The notes under the pieces were generated by a model that saw nothing but the letters and a program-made list of their open reading frames with translations, was not told where the DNA came from and searched no databases. Source: Alphaproteobacteria bacterium (GTDB lineage: Bacteria; Pseudomonadota; Alphaproteobacteria; UBA8366). From it: DNA of 64,000 bases. The number at the start of each line of letters is the position of its first letter. The first letter of the stretch is position 1. This document shows positions 27,659 to 36,170 of this stretch, in pieces. The translations under genes and the position numbers were made by a program. The stretch spans positions 62,001 to 126,000 of the forward strand of contig WHUA01000001.1 in NCBI GenBank assembly GCA_009377445.1. Reading direction: 5' to 3'.

Positions 27659-28531
27659 ATGGCCGCCACGGGGCCGGAAACGGTCGCGACCGTCGCCGCG
27701 TTGCGCGATCGCGTCGGCGGGTGGCGGCGGCGGTCCATGACGGTCGGCCTCGTGCCGACGATGGGCGCCCTGCACGACGGCCATTCCGCGCTCGTGCGGC
27801 AGAGCCGCGAGCAATGCGACCGCACGGTCGTCAGCATCTTCGTCAATCCCAAGCAGTTCGCGCCTAACGAAGATTTTGCCACGTATCCGCGCAACGAGGC
27901 GGCCGACCTCGCCCGCCTCGCCGGACTGGGCGTCGACCTCGTCTACATGCCGGGCGGGCGGGAGATGTACGCCGATGGCTTCGCCACCGGCGTCTCCGTC
28001 GCGCGGGTGAGCGAAGGCTTGTGCGGCGTGACGCGGCCGCACTTCTTTCAGGGCGTCGCCACGGTGGTGACCAAGCTCCTGCTGCAGTGCCTGCCGGACA
28101 ACGCCTATTTCGGCGAGAAGGACTACCAGCAGCTTCAGGTGGTGCGCCGCCTCGTCCGCGATCTCGACATTCCCGTCGCCATCGTCGGTGTGCCGACGGT
28201 GCGGGAAGCGGACGGCCTGGCCATGTCCTCGCGCAACGCCTATCTGACGCCGGCGGAGCGCGCCGCGGCGCCGGCGCTGAACCGGGTGCTGAACCAGGTC
28301 GCGGAAAAGCTTCGCGCGGGCGGCACGGCGAGGGACGCGGCCGCCTGGGGCCACCGGCAGCTCGCGGACGCCGGTTTCGCCAAGGTCGACTATCTGGAGG
28401 TTCGCGACGCCGACACCCTGGCGCCGATCGAGACCGCGCTTGCGCCGGGTGCGCGGGCGCGCATCCTGGCGGCGGCCTTCCTCGGCAAGACACGGCTGAT
28501 CGACAACGTCGCGGCGGGCGGCGCCGGCTGA
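27659..28531 (+). CDS. panC: Pantothenate synthetase
   Basis: Condenses pantoate and beta-alanine with ATP. 290 residues from ATG 27659. The adenylate-forming motifs are VPTMGALHDGHSALVRQSR (HIGH-like HDGH), SIFVNPKQFAPNEDFATYPR, the pantoate site GVTRPHFFQGVATVVTKLL, FGEKDYQQLQVVRR and the KMSKS-equivalent GLAMSSRNAYLT. Forms a two-gene operon with panB. The 22-base gap to the convergent gpt contains a short run of repeated CGCCTCATC. Confidence 0.96.
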   Translation: MAATGPETVATVAALRDRVGGWRRRSMTVGLVPTMGALHDGHSALVRQSREQCDRTVVSIFVNPKQFAPNEDFATYPRNEAADLARLAGLGVDLVYMPGGREMYADGFATGVSVARVSEGLCGVTRPHFFQGVATVVTKLLLQCLPDNAYFGEKDYQQLQVVRRLVRDLDIPVAIVGVPTVREADGLAMSSRNAYLTPAERAAAPALNRVLNQVAEKLRAGGTARDAAAWGHRQLADAGFAKVDYLEVRDADTLAPIETALAPGARARILAAAFLGKTRLIDNVAAGGAG

Positions 28532-28553
28532 CGGCTCATCCGCCTCATCCGCC

Positions 28554-29048
28554 TCATCCGCCCCGGCTGATCGGCTCGCGGTAGGACGGCCCGATATCCC
28601 AGGGAAACAGGATCCAGGTGTCCTGGCTCACCTCCGTGATGAAGGTATCGACCAGCGGACGGCCGGCCGGCTTCGCGTAGATCGTCGCGAAATGGGCCTT
28701 GGGCAGACGGTCCCGCACCGCCTTCGCGGTGGTTCCGGTATCCACGAGGTCGTCGACGATGAGCCAGCCCGCGCCGTCGCCCGCGCCGCATTCCTTGAGA
28801 ACCGTGAGCGCAGCCCGATCCTTGTGGTCGTAGGAGGCAATGCAGATGGTGTCGATCAGCCGGACGTCCAGCTCGCGCGCGACGATCGCCGCGGGGACCA
28901 GCCCGCCGCGCGTCACCGCGACGACCCCCTTGAACGGCGTCAGCGGCAGGAGGCGCCACGCCAGCGCGCGGGCGTTGCGGTGCAGCTCTTCCCAGGAAAC
29001 GGGGAATTCCTTGGCGAGATTGGGGGTGGGGTCGGGGGCAGGATCCAC
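28554..29048 (-). CDS. gpt: Xanthine-guanine phosphoribosyltransferase
   Basis: Salvage of xanthine and guanine with PRPP. 164 residues. The family is indicated by the N-terminal [39 protein letters not shown], the PRPP-binding [19 protein letters not shown] loop and the C-terminal [19 protein letters not shown], which is typical of Gpt rather than Hpt. It follows the lipoprotein gene by 7 bases on the same strand. Confidence 0.94.
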   Translation of the reverse strand: MDPAPDPTPNLAKEFPVSWEELHRNARALAWRLLPLTPFKGVVAVTRGGLVPAAIVARELDVRLIDTICIASYDHKDRAALTVLKECGAGDGAGWLIVDDLVDTGTTAKAVRDRLPKAHFATIYAKPAGRPLVDTFITEVSQDTWILFPWDIGPSYREPISRGG

Positions 29049-29055
29049 AGCGCCG

Positions 29056-30213
29056 TCAGCGCACGTATACGCGCACCTCGTTGGACTGCGCGGCCGCGCT
29101 CGGCATCGAGGTCATGTTCACCCGCGTCGCCGGCAAGCCCATCTCCACCAGCGCCCGCAGGACGTTTTCCGCGTTGCGGCGAGCGGCGGTGCTGTTGAGG
29201 ATGACCTGCGCCGACGAGCCGACCTTCGGGTGGACCGCGACCAGGTCGACGGCCGTCTCCGGCTTGCGGTCGAGCGCACGGCTGACGGCGTCGTACAGCG
29301 CCTGCTCGAACTGCACGTTCGGCCGGTCGAAGCGGATCACCACCAGCGGCCGGGAGTCCGGCGACAATGGCCGGCGCGCGGCCATGCTCGCCTTGACCTC
29401 GGCCTGCGCGAGCGCGCGGTTCATCAGGCTGGAGCCGTAGCGCTCGCCATTCTTGATGGAGATCGACATCGCCGTGAGATTGCGCCGCTCGCTCGCCAGA
29501 TGGCTCGTCTGGCGGTTGAGGTCGTCGCTCAGCTCGTTCAGCAGGCGGTCGATCGTGACGACCGACTGGTTCACCTCGTCCTCGAGCGCGCGAAGCTGGA
29601 CATGGTCCTCGTCGACCGCGCCGCTGAGGGTGAATGTCGCGCGCACGCTGTCGAGCAGATATCCGGCGACGCTCGCTTCCGCGCCGGCGTCGTTCGACAG
29701 GCTGTTCATCCGCGCGATGTTGGTTTCGATGCGCTTGAGCTGCTGCTGCGCCTCGTTCCACTGCTGGACGAGGACCGGGTTGCCCGGCGTGGTCCCGACC
29801 TGCAGCTTGGAATTCATCGCCGCCAGGATGTTGAGGTAGCGTTGCGTCGCGTCGGTCGTGTCGGCGCGGATCTCGCGCATGCGCGTGTCCAGCCGCCCGA
29901 CGGCGCCCTTCAGCTTGCCGAGGTCCTGCGACATCGCCTCGACCTTCTTGCCGACGAAGGTGCCGGTCGCCCGGCCCGGCGCGGCTGCCTGCACGCCTTC
30001 CGTCGCGGCGCCGGCCGGCGCCAGCCCACGCGGCGCAGCAACCGGCGCTCCCGCGGGCTGTTCCGCCCGCGCGGCAGGAATTTCGATTCGCTCTTGGCTT
30101 GGCGCGCTCGCGGACGGATCATCACCGGTCAGCGAAGGCCAAAGGTTTGACCCGCAGCCGGCCAGCAACAGCCCCCCGGCTACGAACACACCCACATTCC
30201 TCGATAACATCAT
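29056..30213 (-). CDS. Predicted lipoprotein with coiled-coil and OmpA-like C-terminal region
   Basis: 385 residues. It has a lipoprotein signal with lipobox LLAGC (Cys20), then a Pro/Ala-rich low-complexity stretch (about 33-80), and a helical coiled-coil-like region (about 85-260) including [16 protein letters not shown] and [20 protein letters not shown]. The C-terminal 110 residues resemble an OmpA-type domain in secondary-structure order: [20 protein letters not shown], then [20 protein letters not shown] and a final EVRVYVR strand. The usual peptidoglycan-binding Asp and Arg are not clear, so binding is uncertain. Likely outer-membrane lipoprotein of unknown role. 7 bases separate it from gpt. 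Confidence 0.75.
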   Translation of the reverse strand: MMLSRNVGVFVAGGLLLAGCGSNLWPSLTGDDPSASAPSQERIEIPAARAEQPAGAPVAAPRGLAPAGAATEGVQAAAPGRATGTFVGKKVEAMSQDLGKLKGAVGRLDTRMREIRADTTDATQRYLNILAAMNSKLQVGTTPGNPVLVQQWNEAQQQLKRIETNIARMNSLSNDAGAEASVAGYLLDSVRATFTLSGAVDEDHVQLRALEDEVNQSVVTIDRLLNELSDDLNRQTSHLASERRNLTAMSISIKNGERYGSSLMNRALAQAEVKASMAARRPLSPDSRPLVVIRFDRPNVQFEQALYDAVSRALDRKPETAVDLVAVHPKVGSSAQVILNSTAARRNAENVLRALVEMGLPATRVNMTSMPSAAAQSNEVRVYVR

Positions 30214-30471
30214 TATGAAGCAGTCACCCTGCCTTATGACTTATCGGGGGATCCCCCATGTTCCCACGATCACCGGTAAATCGCCCACAAGCGCGCCTCT
30301 CCCGAACCCGCGCCCGCTCCTCCCGCGATACCGGCGTAACCTGTCGGTGATACTACTTTAGCCCCCAGACCGCCACAAGCTGCATTCGTAGTCGGCGAAT
30401 TTTCCCGGCAGCCGATGCAAAGATGCACACATGCCCCGAATCATGCTGCGAATCCGGCGCAGAATCTGGCC
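30214..30471. other. Gene-free spacer between the lipoprotein gene and tRNA-Arg
   Basis: About 260 bases without a credible coding frame. The part next to the lipoprotein must hold its promoter (a GATAAG-TCATAAGG stretch on the minus strand is AT-richer than average). I found no riboswitch, attachment-site duplication of the tRNA 3' end, or strong hairpin. Confidence 0.5.
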
Positions 30472-30500
30472 TTGTCAGAAGCGGCGCGTTTCTTTAGTGT
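30472..30500 (+). promoter_or_regulatory. Putative sigma70-type promoter of tRNA-Arg
   Basis: TTGTCA at 30472-30477, a 17-base spacer, and TAGTGT at 30495-30500. This places a start site about 33 bases before the mature tRNA 5' end. Confidence 0.5.
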
Positions 30501-30540
30501 CCGGCACCCGTCCCCAAGGGCGGATTAGATGCCTTCCCGT

Positions 30541-30617
30541 GCGCCCGTAGCTCAATTGGACAGAGCGCCTGACTACGGATCAGGAGGTTGGGAGTTCGAG
30601 TCTTCCCGGGCGCGCCA
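30541..30617 (+). tRNA. tRNA-Arg (anticodon ACG)
   Basis: 77 bases with a full cloverleaf: acceptor GCGCCCG/CGGGCGC, D-arm GCTCAATTGGACAGAGC, anticodon stem CCTGA/TCAGG with loop CTACGGA (anticodon ACG, read as ICG after editing), T-loop GTTCGAGTC and an encoded CCA at 30615-30617. It decodes CGU/CGC/CGA. No integrase gene or repeated 3' end lies nearby, so it is not an obvious element attachment site. Confidence 0.97.
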
Positions 30618-30661
30618 TTATCTCCTTAGCCACACGAGTCCATGCCGCGCCCGTTCAGCGC

Positions 30662-31489
30662 CTATTCGATCCCGTAAAGCAGATCCGGATCGGAGAAGTC
30701 GTCCGACGGCGCCGACGGCGTGATGGCCGCGGCGACGTGCTGCACGGCCGACTGGACCATCGCCAGCAGGACGCCGAGTCGCGGCGTGTCCCCGCTCCCG
30801 CCATCGGCAACAGCACCGCCCACGCCACCCCCGAGCATCGCGAGCTGCATTGCGGGCTCGCCGGCGGCGACGTAGCTCGGGTCGGCGGCGCGGAGCTTGG
30901 CGATCGCCGCCTGGGTCGATGCCAGCGCGCGCGGGCAGGGCTCGCCGGCCAGCTCGAAGGCCATGGCGTTGTCCTCGTCCATGCACAGCCGCGCCTTGGC
31001 CGCCTTGTGATGGCCCTGCGCCTTCAGCTCGCGGGCGTTCTTGAGCATGATGCAATTCGAGTCGGTCCAGGTGGAACCGACGGAAAAGCCGAAGCTCTCG
31101 GCCTGGCCGCCGCCGCTGGACGAGCCCATGCAGGTGTCGTCGGACGTCGTGACGTAGACGGCCGCGGCGCTCGACGCGGGCGCTTCGTCGCCGCCATCGA
31201 CGCTCACATCCGACGAGCCGCCGTCACCGCCGCTCGAACCGGATTCCGCATTCGCGTCCGCTGACGCCCTGCTGTCGCTGCGGCTTGTGTTGGCGTTCGC
31301 ATTATTATTGATTTTATTATTAGTGCTATTATTGGCATTACTATTGTGATTCTTCGTCAATATCGTTGTCTTGTTGCCGTTTTTTGCGCCGTTGCCGTCA
31401 TGGCCGCCATGCGGTCCGGTGGCGCCGGCATGCGTGGAACCCAGCAAGATCAACGATGAAATGGCGGCTGCCAGCAACTTGTTCCTCAT
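30662..31489 (-). CDS. Secreted Asn/Ser-rich protein of unknown function
   Basis: 275 residues from ATG 31487-31489. A Sec signal peptide (RNKLLAAAISSLILLGSTHAGA) is followed by a low-complexity Asn-rich segment (about 43-72, with STNNKINNNANANTS) and a Ser/Gly/Asp-rich segment to about 110. A more ordered domain then runs to about 215 with four spaced cysteines (DDTCMGSSSGGG, TDSNCIMLKNARELK, ARLCMDEDNAMAFELAG, EPCPRAL). I recall similar Cys-containing modules in uncharacterised secreted proteins but cannot assign a function. The Asn segment is encoded by AT-rich AAT/AAC codons, unlike the surrounding DNA. It is transcribed toward the tRNA-Arg gene. Confidence 0.75.
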   Translation of the reverse strand: MRNKLLAAAISSLILLGSTHAGATGPHGGHDGNGAKNGNKTTILTKNHNSNANNSTNNKINNNANANTSRSDSRASADANAESGSSGGDGGSSDVSVDGGDEAPASSAAAVYVTTSDDTCMGSSSGGGQAESFGFSVGSTWTDSNCIMLKNARELKAQGHHKAAKARLCMDEDNAMAFELAGEPCPRALASTQAAIAKLRAADPSYVAAGEPAMQLAMLGGGVGGAVADGGSGDTPRLGVLLAMVQSAVQHVAAAITPSAPSDDFSDPDLLYGIE

Positions 31490-31669
31490 AATGCTCGACA
31501 CTCCGATATGCTTCCGCACCGCGCCAGCCGGCCGCAGAGCCACAACAGTTAAAATATTACGCGGAAGCTAACCCTCGGATGGGTGCCGATATATAATACT
31601 TTATAAGTAATTAGCTGAATTTCATGTGGTCGGCGGACTAATGTCCGGAACCGTTTGAAGGCGGCGCGC

Positions 31670-31700
31670 ATGGACTCCGCGGACAAGCCGCGGAGTGACT
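31670..31700. repeat. Family-B palindromic repeat
   Basis: ACTCCGCGG-ACAAG-CCGCGGAGT at 31674-31696, a perfect 9-base stem with a 5-base loop. It is flanked by CATGG on the left and TGAC plus an AT-rich stretch on the right. Two relatives with the same loop lie at 41074-41165. It sits between the PhoX-like gene and the Asn-rich protein gene, both on the minus strand; the rest of 31490-31752 is AT-rich (GATATATAATAC near 31591) and probably carries the promoter of the Asn-rich gene. Confidence 0.75.
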
Positions 31701-31752
31701 ATATTCATACACATTTCAATATCTTAGTATGTTCTATCTTGTTCGGATGCCC

Positions 31753-33918
31753 TCAACCGCGTCCCACCGGCCCCTTCCCGCGCGCCCGGGTCACGGCGAG
31801 CACGCTCGGGCGCGGCGGGAGGTCGTTGCCGTCCGGCCAGTCGCTGCCCGGCTTCGGCGCGCTTGCCGGGCCGAGCGTCCCGCCCTGGCCCGGATGCTGG
31901 ATGGCCAGGAACAGCGTCGAGTCGTCCGGCGTGAATTCGGGGCCGGCGATTTCGCATCCGACCGGCCCGCTCAGGAATTGCATGGTCCGTCCTCGCTCCG
32001 CCCCCTCGGTGGCGACCGCGAACAGGCCGTCGTTGACCGCGCGCCCCAGGTTAAGCCCCCGCGCGCCGCCGCCCTGCCCGTCGGTCGCGATCCACAGGTT
32101 GCCGCCGCGGTCGAAGGCGATGTTGTCGGGCGCGCCGAGCGGGCTGATCCGCGCCGCATCGCCGTAACCGGCGAAATAGCTGTCCGCCCGGCCGAGCGGC
32201 GGCGCGAGGTCTTCCGCCGCGGTCAGCAGGCGGCCCTCGGGGCTCGCCGGATTGCCGCAGAGGATGAAGATGTCCCAGGCGAAGCTCTCGGCGGCCGCGT
32301 CGCCGCCGTCTTCGGCGATCTCGACGATCTGACCGTTGGCATTGCCGCCCTCGCGCGGGTTCGCGGCGTCCGCCCCGTCCGCGACCATGCGGCCCTGGGC
32401 GGCGAACCGGCCCTTGCCGAGGCGTTTCGCGCTTTTGGTCATGGCCGCATAGACCCGGCCCGAGCGCGGGTTGACCTCGATATCCTCGGGGCGGTCCATC
32501 GGCGTCGCGCCCAGCAGGTCCGCCGCGCGCCGCGCCTTGATGACGACGTCGCCCTGACCGGCGAACTCCGGTGGCACGAGCGGGCCCTGCCCGAACACCA
32601 GCGGCAGCCATCGGCCGCGGCCATCGGCGTCGAAGCGGGCGGCGTAGAGGGTGCCGTCCTCGAGCAGGCGGCCGTTCGCCCTTCCGATCGCGGGGTCGTA
32701 GCGGCCGGCGGAGACGAACTTGTAGAGATATTCGAACTCGGCATCGTCGCCGGAATAGACCGCCACCTGCCCGGTCTTCGCCACCGTCGTGTTGGCGCCT
32801 TCGTGCTTGAAGCGGCCGAGCGCGGTCAGCTTGCGCGGCACGGACAGCGGATCGTAGGGGTCGATCTCCACGCACCAGCCGAAGCGGAGCGCCTCCGACG
32901 GATGGCGCGCCGCGTCGAAGCGGGCGTCGACCAACTCCCAAGCGCGGTTGCTCTGCCCGGCCGGCAGCGGCAGGCGGGCGTGCGCCGCCGCCACGGGCGC
33001 AAGCGCCGGCTCCTGCGTCACACGTTCAAGCAGACGGCCGTAATTTGCGAAATAGGCATCGACGTTCTCCTCGCCGGTCAACATCGTGCCCCAGGGCGTC
33101 TTACCGCCGCCGCAGTTGGCAAGCATGCCGAGCACGCGCCGTCCGGACGGGTCTGCTTCGGTACGCAGCAGCGGATGGCCGGCGGCCGGGCCGGTGATCG
33201 CCATCGGCGTCGATGCGGTGATGCGGCGGTTGCAGGACCCGCTTCGCTCGACCGACCAGCGTCCGCCGCGTCGCCGGATCTCGACCACCGACGCGCCGTG
33301 CGCGGCCTGCTGCACGCGGACGATCTCGCCCTTCGTGCGCTCGATCAGCGCGCGCACCTCGGCCTGCGCCCTGGCCGCGTCCTTGAAGAAGCGGCGATAG
33401 GCCGGGAAGCCGGCGAACATCAGGTCGTCGCCGGTGTATTCGTGATTGGTGGCGAGGAGGCCGTGATCCGGCGATTCCGACCCATGGCCGGGGAGCGGGA
33501 AATACGCGTTGTAATCGCAGTTGTAGCCGAACCGCCTCGCCTGCAATGCGCCGGCGGCCACGCTGTTGAGCAGTTCGCTGGATCGAGGATCCGCCAAGGT
33601 CGCGACGTCGAGGCCGGGCACGCCTTCGAACAGCGGATCGCCCCAGCGCAGCAGCACCGAAGCCCGGTGCCCCTCCGCGACGACGACTTTATCTTCCCCG
33701 CCGATCGGCACGGGGCGAAAGGACAAGGCCGCGCCGTACGGAGCCGGAGACGCGCACGCGCCTGCGGCAATGACGGACCGGGGAAGCGCCAGCAGCAGCG
33801 CGGCGCCGGCGAGCACGCCGCGCCGGGCCAGCCGTTGCTGCATGACCTCACGGAAGGGCGTCGCGCCCTCAGGCGTCATGCGGGTACGGTCGCGCATACC
33901 GGGCGCAGGCTTCGCCAT
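31753..33918 (-). CDS. PhoX-family (DUF839) secreted phosphatase
   Basis: 721 residues from ATG 33916-33918, with GAGGAGG 8 bases upstream. The N-terminus carries a long basic region then LARRGVLAGAALLLALPRSV, a twin-arginine type signal, so Tat export to the periplasm is likely. The body is a PhoX/DUF839 beta-propeller: LLATNHEYTGDDLMF, NCGGGKTPWGTMLTGEENVD, FGWCVEIDPYD, and near the end DNIAFDRGGNLWIATDGQ and GCEIAGPEFTPDDSTLFLAI. These match metal-dependent PhoX proteins in order. The likely role is phosphate release from organic esters; whether it is an active phosphatase cannot be proven here. I see no Pho box. Confidence 0.88.
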   Translation of the reverse strand: MAKPAPGMRDRTRMTPEGATPFREVMQQRLARRGVLAGAALLLALPRSVIAAGACASPAPYGAALSFRPVPIGGEDKVVVAEGHRASVLLRWGDPLFEGVPGLDVATLADPRSSELLNSVAAGALQARRFGYNCDYNAYFPLPGHGSESPDHGLLATNHEYTGDDLMFAGFPAYRRFFKDAARAQAEVRALIERTKGEIVRVQQAAHGASVVEIRRRGGRWSVERSGSCNRRITASTPMAITGPAAGHPLLRTEADPSGRRVLGMLANCGGGKTPWGTMLTGEENVDAYFANYGRLLERVTQEPALAPVAAAHARLPLPAGQSNRAWELVDARFDAARHPSEALRFGWCVEIDPYDPLSVPRKLTALGRFKHEGANTTVAKTGQVAVYSGDDAEFEYLYKFVSAGRYDPAIGRANGRLLEDGTLYAARFDADGRGRWLPLVFGQGPLVPPEFAGQGDVVIKARRAADLLGATPMDRPEDIEVNPRSGRVYAAMTKSAKRLGKGRFAAQGRMVADGADAANPREGGNANGQIVEIAEDGGDAAAESFAWDIFILCGNPASPEGRLLTAAEDLAPPLGRADSYFAGYGDAARISPLGAPDNIAFDRGGNLWIATDGQGGGARGLNLGRAVNDGLFAVATEGAERGRTMQFLSGPVGCEIAGPEFTPDDSTLFLAIQHPGQGGTLGPASAPKPGSDWPDGNDLPPRPSVLAVTRARGKGPVGRG

Positions 33919-34044
33919 GCGAAACGCCTCCTCGAGGATTCGACGGCCGCACCCCCGAAATAGAGGCCGATGAGCCAAGGAACCCAGCCCGCCGATCGAT
34001 CCAGCCGCAGCATTCGGGACATCGGAGAAATTCCCTGGAGGGCG

Positions 34045-34605
34045 CTACCGCCCGCGCCGGCTTCTCGCGTGGCTGGACCACATCCCGCGTCCGGACTCCT
34101 TGGCGTCGTTCTCATCGACTTCGTACCGGTCCGACTGCTGGCGGGCCGCCTTGGCCCAGCCCGAGCGGACCATCGCCTCGTTCAGGTCGGTCTCGCCGAT
34201 GTAGCAGGTGGCGAACACGGCAGGCTTCCCCGCCTTCGCGGGCGTTTCGCCTGCCGGGAGCTCTTCGCTGTCGCACGACACGGGTTGCCCGTCGGCCAGC
34301 TTGATCAACTCCGCCCAGGCGACGATGCCGCATTTCAGCTTCGCATCGTTGATCTCGCAGAGGTCCTTCAATCCCGGCGCGGTTATTCCGAACAGCGTGA
34401 CGGTCTTCGTTCCGACCGTAATCTCGTTTCCCGACAGCACCGTCCCCTGTCCGCGAATCTCGTCCGCAGCCATCGCCGGCTCGGCCAGCATGACGACCAG
34501 GATCCCAGGCAGAAGCCCGGGCAGGAACAACGCCCGCCGGCGCGGCCCGGCGCGCCGCCCCCGCGCCGCTTGCCGCAATCCTCCCGCAACCGGCACCGCC
34601 CTCAT
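34045..34605 (-). CDS. Secreted nuclease-fold (SNase-like) protein, active site apparently degenerate
   Basis: 186 residues with a long Arg-rich N-terminus, a hydrophobic export segment (FLPGLLPGILVVMLAEPAMA) and an OB-fold domain resembling staphylococcal nuclease: GTVLSGNEITVGTKTVTLFG then ITAPG, ATCYIGETDLNEAMVRSGWA and YEVDENDAKESGRGMW. The usual catalytic Arg before the I-x-A-P motif is replaced (TLFGITAP), and the following Glu is absent (GLKDLC), so nuclease activity is doubtful. Five Cys are present. The start overlaps the stop of the zinc-ribbon gene (ATGA), indicating coupling. C-terminal tail RSRRGR is basic. Confidence 0.75.
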   Translation of the reverse strand: MRAVPVAGGLRQAARGRRAGPRRRALFLPGLLPGILVVMLAEPAMAADEIRGQGTVLSGNEITVGTKTVTLFGITAPGLKDLCEINDAKLKCGIVAWAELIKLADGQPVSCDSEELPAGETPAKAGKPAVFATCYIGETDLNEAMVRSGWAKAARQQSDRYEVDENDAKESGRGMWSSHARSRRGR

Positions 34606-34937
34606 CGCCTCTGCTCCACCGATTTCGCGCCCCTGCGACCGCTACCGGGCCGAGCGCCCGATCCCTCTTTGCCGGAATATATACGGAAACCATCCGACCG
34701 CACTGCGGCAATAACGCTGCACCAATCTGAAAATAAACCGATTTCGTCCCGCGGCGCCCCCGGCGTCCGAGGCGCGGGCGCGCAGGTCTCGCCCTCGCAG
34801 CACGGCGCGATATTGCGGTGGCAGTGCAGGCATTGGATGTGGCCGTGCACGTAGTTCGCCGGCGTGGGCCGCCCGCACCAGTCGCAGATCAGCGCATCGC
34901 CGGCATGCGGCGCGCGGGAGCCATCCGGGCGCGGCAT
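34602..34937 (-). CDS. Small zinc-ribbon-like protein of unknown function
   Basis: 111 residues from ATG 34935-34937. It contains clustered cysteines and histidines: ICDWCGRPTPANYVHGHIQC, then LHCHRNIAPCCEGETC, a pattern suited to binding one or two zinc ions. The C-terminal half is basic and low in order. It begins 5 bases past the stop of the dehydrogenase gene and overlaps the start of the SNase-like gene by four bases. I recall comparable short CxxC...HGHxxC...CCxGE proteins in alphaproteobacteria, without known function. Coding is supported by the motif and the tight packing. Confidence 0.65.
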   Translation of the reverse strand: MPRPDGSRAPHAGDALICDWCGRPTPANYVHGHIQCLHCHRNIAPCCEGETCAPAPRTPGAPRDEIGLFSDWCSVIAAVRSDGFRIYSGKEGSGARPGSGRRGAKSVEQRR

Positions 34938-34941
34938 GCCT

Positions 34942-36045
34942 TCAGCCCCGCGCGGCCAGTTGCCCGACGCGGGAAAGGCTGCGCGGAACGGCAGCGCCGT
35001 AGGTCTCGCAGAAGGGCCGAAGCATCCGCTCGACCTCCTTGCGGCCCAGCGCATCCATCAGGCCGCAGGGCGGCTTGCCGAACTTGAAGGCGTGGCGCGC
35101 GCCGAGGTCGATGTCCGCGGGCGCAGCCACCTCCTCGTCCAATTCCTGCAGCAGGGCCAGGAAGGTTGCCCCCATCAGGCGGTCCGCGACGGCCTTGTCG
35201 CGCGCCGCGTCCGGCGGCGAGGGATCGCCGATCTCCCAGCTCCCCGCCTGTTCGCCGACGCGGACGACGGATTCCGCCGGCGCGTAGAAGCCGCCGAGCG
35301 CGGCCAGGTTCGACTGCGCGTGCAGCACCACACGCGATCCCACCAGGTTGATGACGACGAACGGGCCCGCCGCCGCGCCGAGCACGTCGCAGGCGACGCG
35401 GTCGACCTCGAACGGCGTGGCGATGCCGTCGTCGTAGATGCGCACCGCTTCGTTGATATAAGGACAGAAGAAACGGTTGAGCGCGAAGCCGCTGCTGTCG
35501 CGGCACAGCACCGGCATCTTCTCCGTCGCCGTGCAGAAGGCGAGCGCGGCGTCGATTGCCGAGGGCGCGGTCTTCTCTCCCCGCACGACCTCGACGACCG
35601 GGTTCACCGACGGCGGGTTGAAGTAATGCATGCCGAGGAAGCGCTCCGGCCGGTCGACCGACCGCGCCAGCGCGCCCACCTGCAGGCAGCTCGTGTTCGT
35701 CGCCACGAGGCAGCCGGGCGCCAGCCTGGGAATGAGCCGTCCGTAGAGCTCCGCCTTGATGTCGAGCTGCTCGAACACCGCCTCGATCACCAGATCGCAG
35801 CCGCCGAGCGCGTCGAGCTCGGTCCCGCCGCGAAGCCGGTCTCCCGCGGCGGCGGCCTCCGCCGCGCTCATGCGGCCGCGCTCCGCCTGCCGCTGGTAGA
35901 AGACACGCGCCTTCGCCAGCGCGCCTTCGACCTGGCTGGCGCCGACGTCGACGATATGCACCGGATAGCCGTGCTGCGCGATGTTGGTCGCGATGCCGGA
36001 TCCCATCGTGCCGGCGCCGACGACGCCGACCTTTTTCACCGTCAT
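34942..36045 (-). CDS. 3-hydroxyacyl-CoA dehydrogenase family protein
   Basis: 367 residues from ATG 36043-36045, with GGAAGGAG upstream. The NAD-binding Rossmann motif is VGVVGAGTMGSGIATNIAQ, followed by CDLVIEAVFEQLDIKAELYG and the substrate region ATNTSCLQVG, RFLGMHYFNPP and SSGFALNRFFCPYINEA. The C-terminal helical dimerisation domain is longer than in the 290-residue Hbd at 61182, and the two differ clearly. The physiological substrate is unknown. It heads a minus-strand cluster with the zinc-ribbon and SNase-like genes. Confidence 0.88.
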   Translation of the reverse strand: MTVKKVGVVGAGTMGSGIATNIAQHGYPVHIVDVGASQVEGALAKARVFYQRQAERGRMSAAEAAAAGDRLRGGTELDALGGCDLVIEAVFEQLDIKAELYGRLIPRLAPGCLVATNTSCLQVGALARSVDRPERFLGMHYFNPPSVNPVVEVVRGEKTAPSAIDAALAFCTATEKMPVLCRDSSGFALNRFFCPYINEAVRIYDDGIATPFEVDRVACDVLGAAAGPFVVINLVGSRVVLHAQSNLAALGGFYAPAESVVRVGEQAGSWEIGDPSPPDAARDKAVADRLMGATFLALLQELDEEVAAPADIDLGARHAFKFGKPPCGLMDALGRKEVERMLRPFCETYGAAVPRSLSRVGQLAARG

Positions 36046-36156
36046 GTCATACGCTCCTTCCCGCTGCACCCATGCGACGGCTAGCCTACCCGCCGGCGCG
36101 GGTCAACGCCATTTGCCGAAACACCCTTGCAGTCGGGGCAGAATTGACTATTCCTT

Positions 36157-36170
36157 TTGCACTGTTGCAA
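36157..36170. promoter_or_regulatory. TTGCA-CTGT-TGCAA inverted repeat upstream of the ABC operon
   Basis: A 5+4+5 palindrome about 95 bases before the ABC ATPase start, downstream of a good -35 hexamer TTGACT (36144-36149) whose expected -10 (GCAATT at 36167-36172) is poor. A weak -10 overlapped by a palindrome suggests a regulated promoter, but the regulator is not recognisable. The rest of 36046-36265 shows nothing clear. Confidence 0.35.

Noticed and set aside
30541..30617. tRNA-Arg as an integration site for a genomic island
   Set aside because: No integrase, no direct repeat of the tRNA 3' end and normal housekeeping genes on both sides.
31729..33963. Long plus-strand open frame (744 codons) opposite the PhoX-like gene
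   Set aside because: Shadow of the PhoX-type protein, which has a Tat signal, ribosome site and ordered family motifs.
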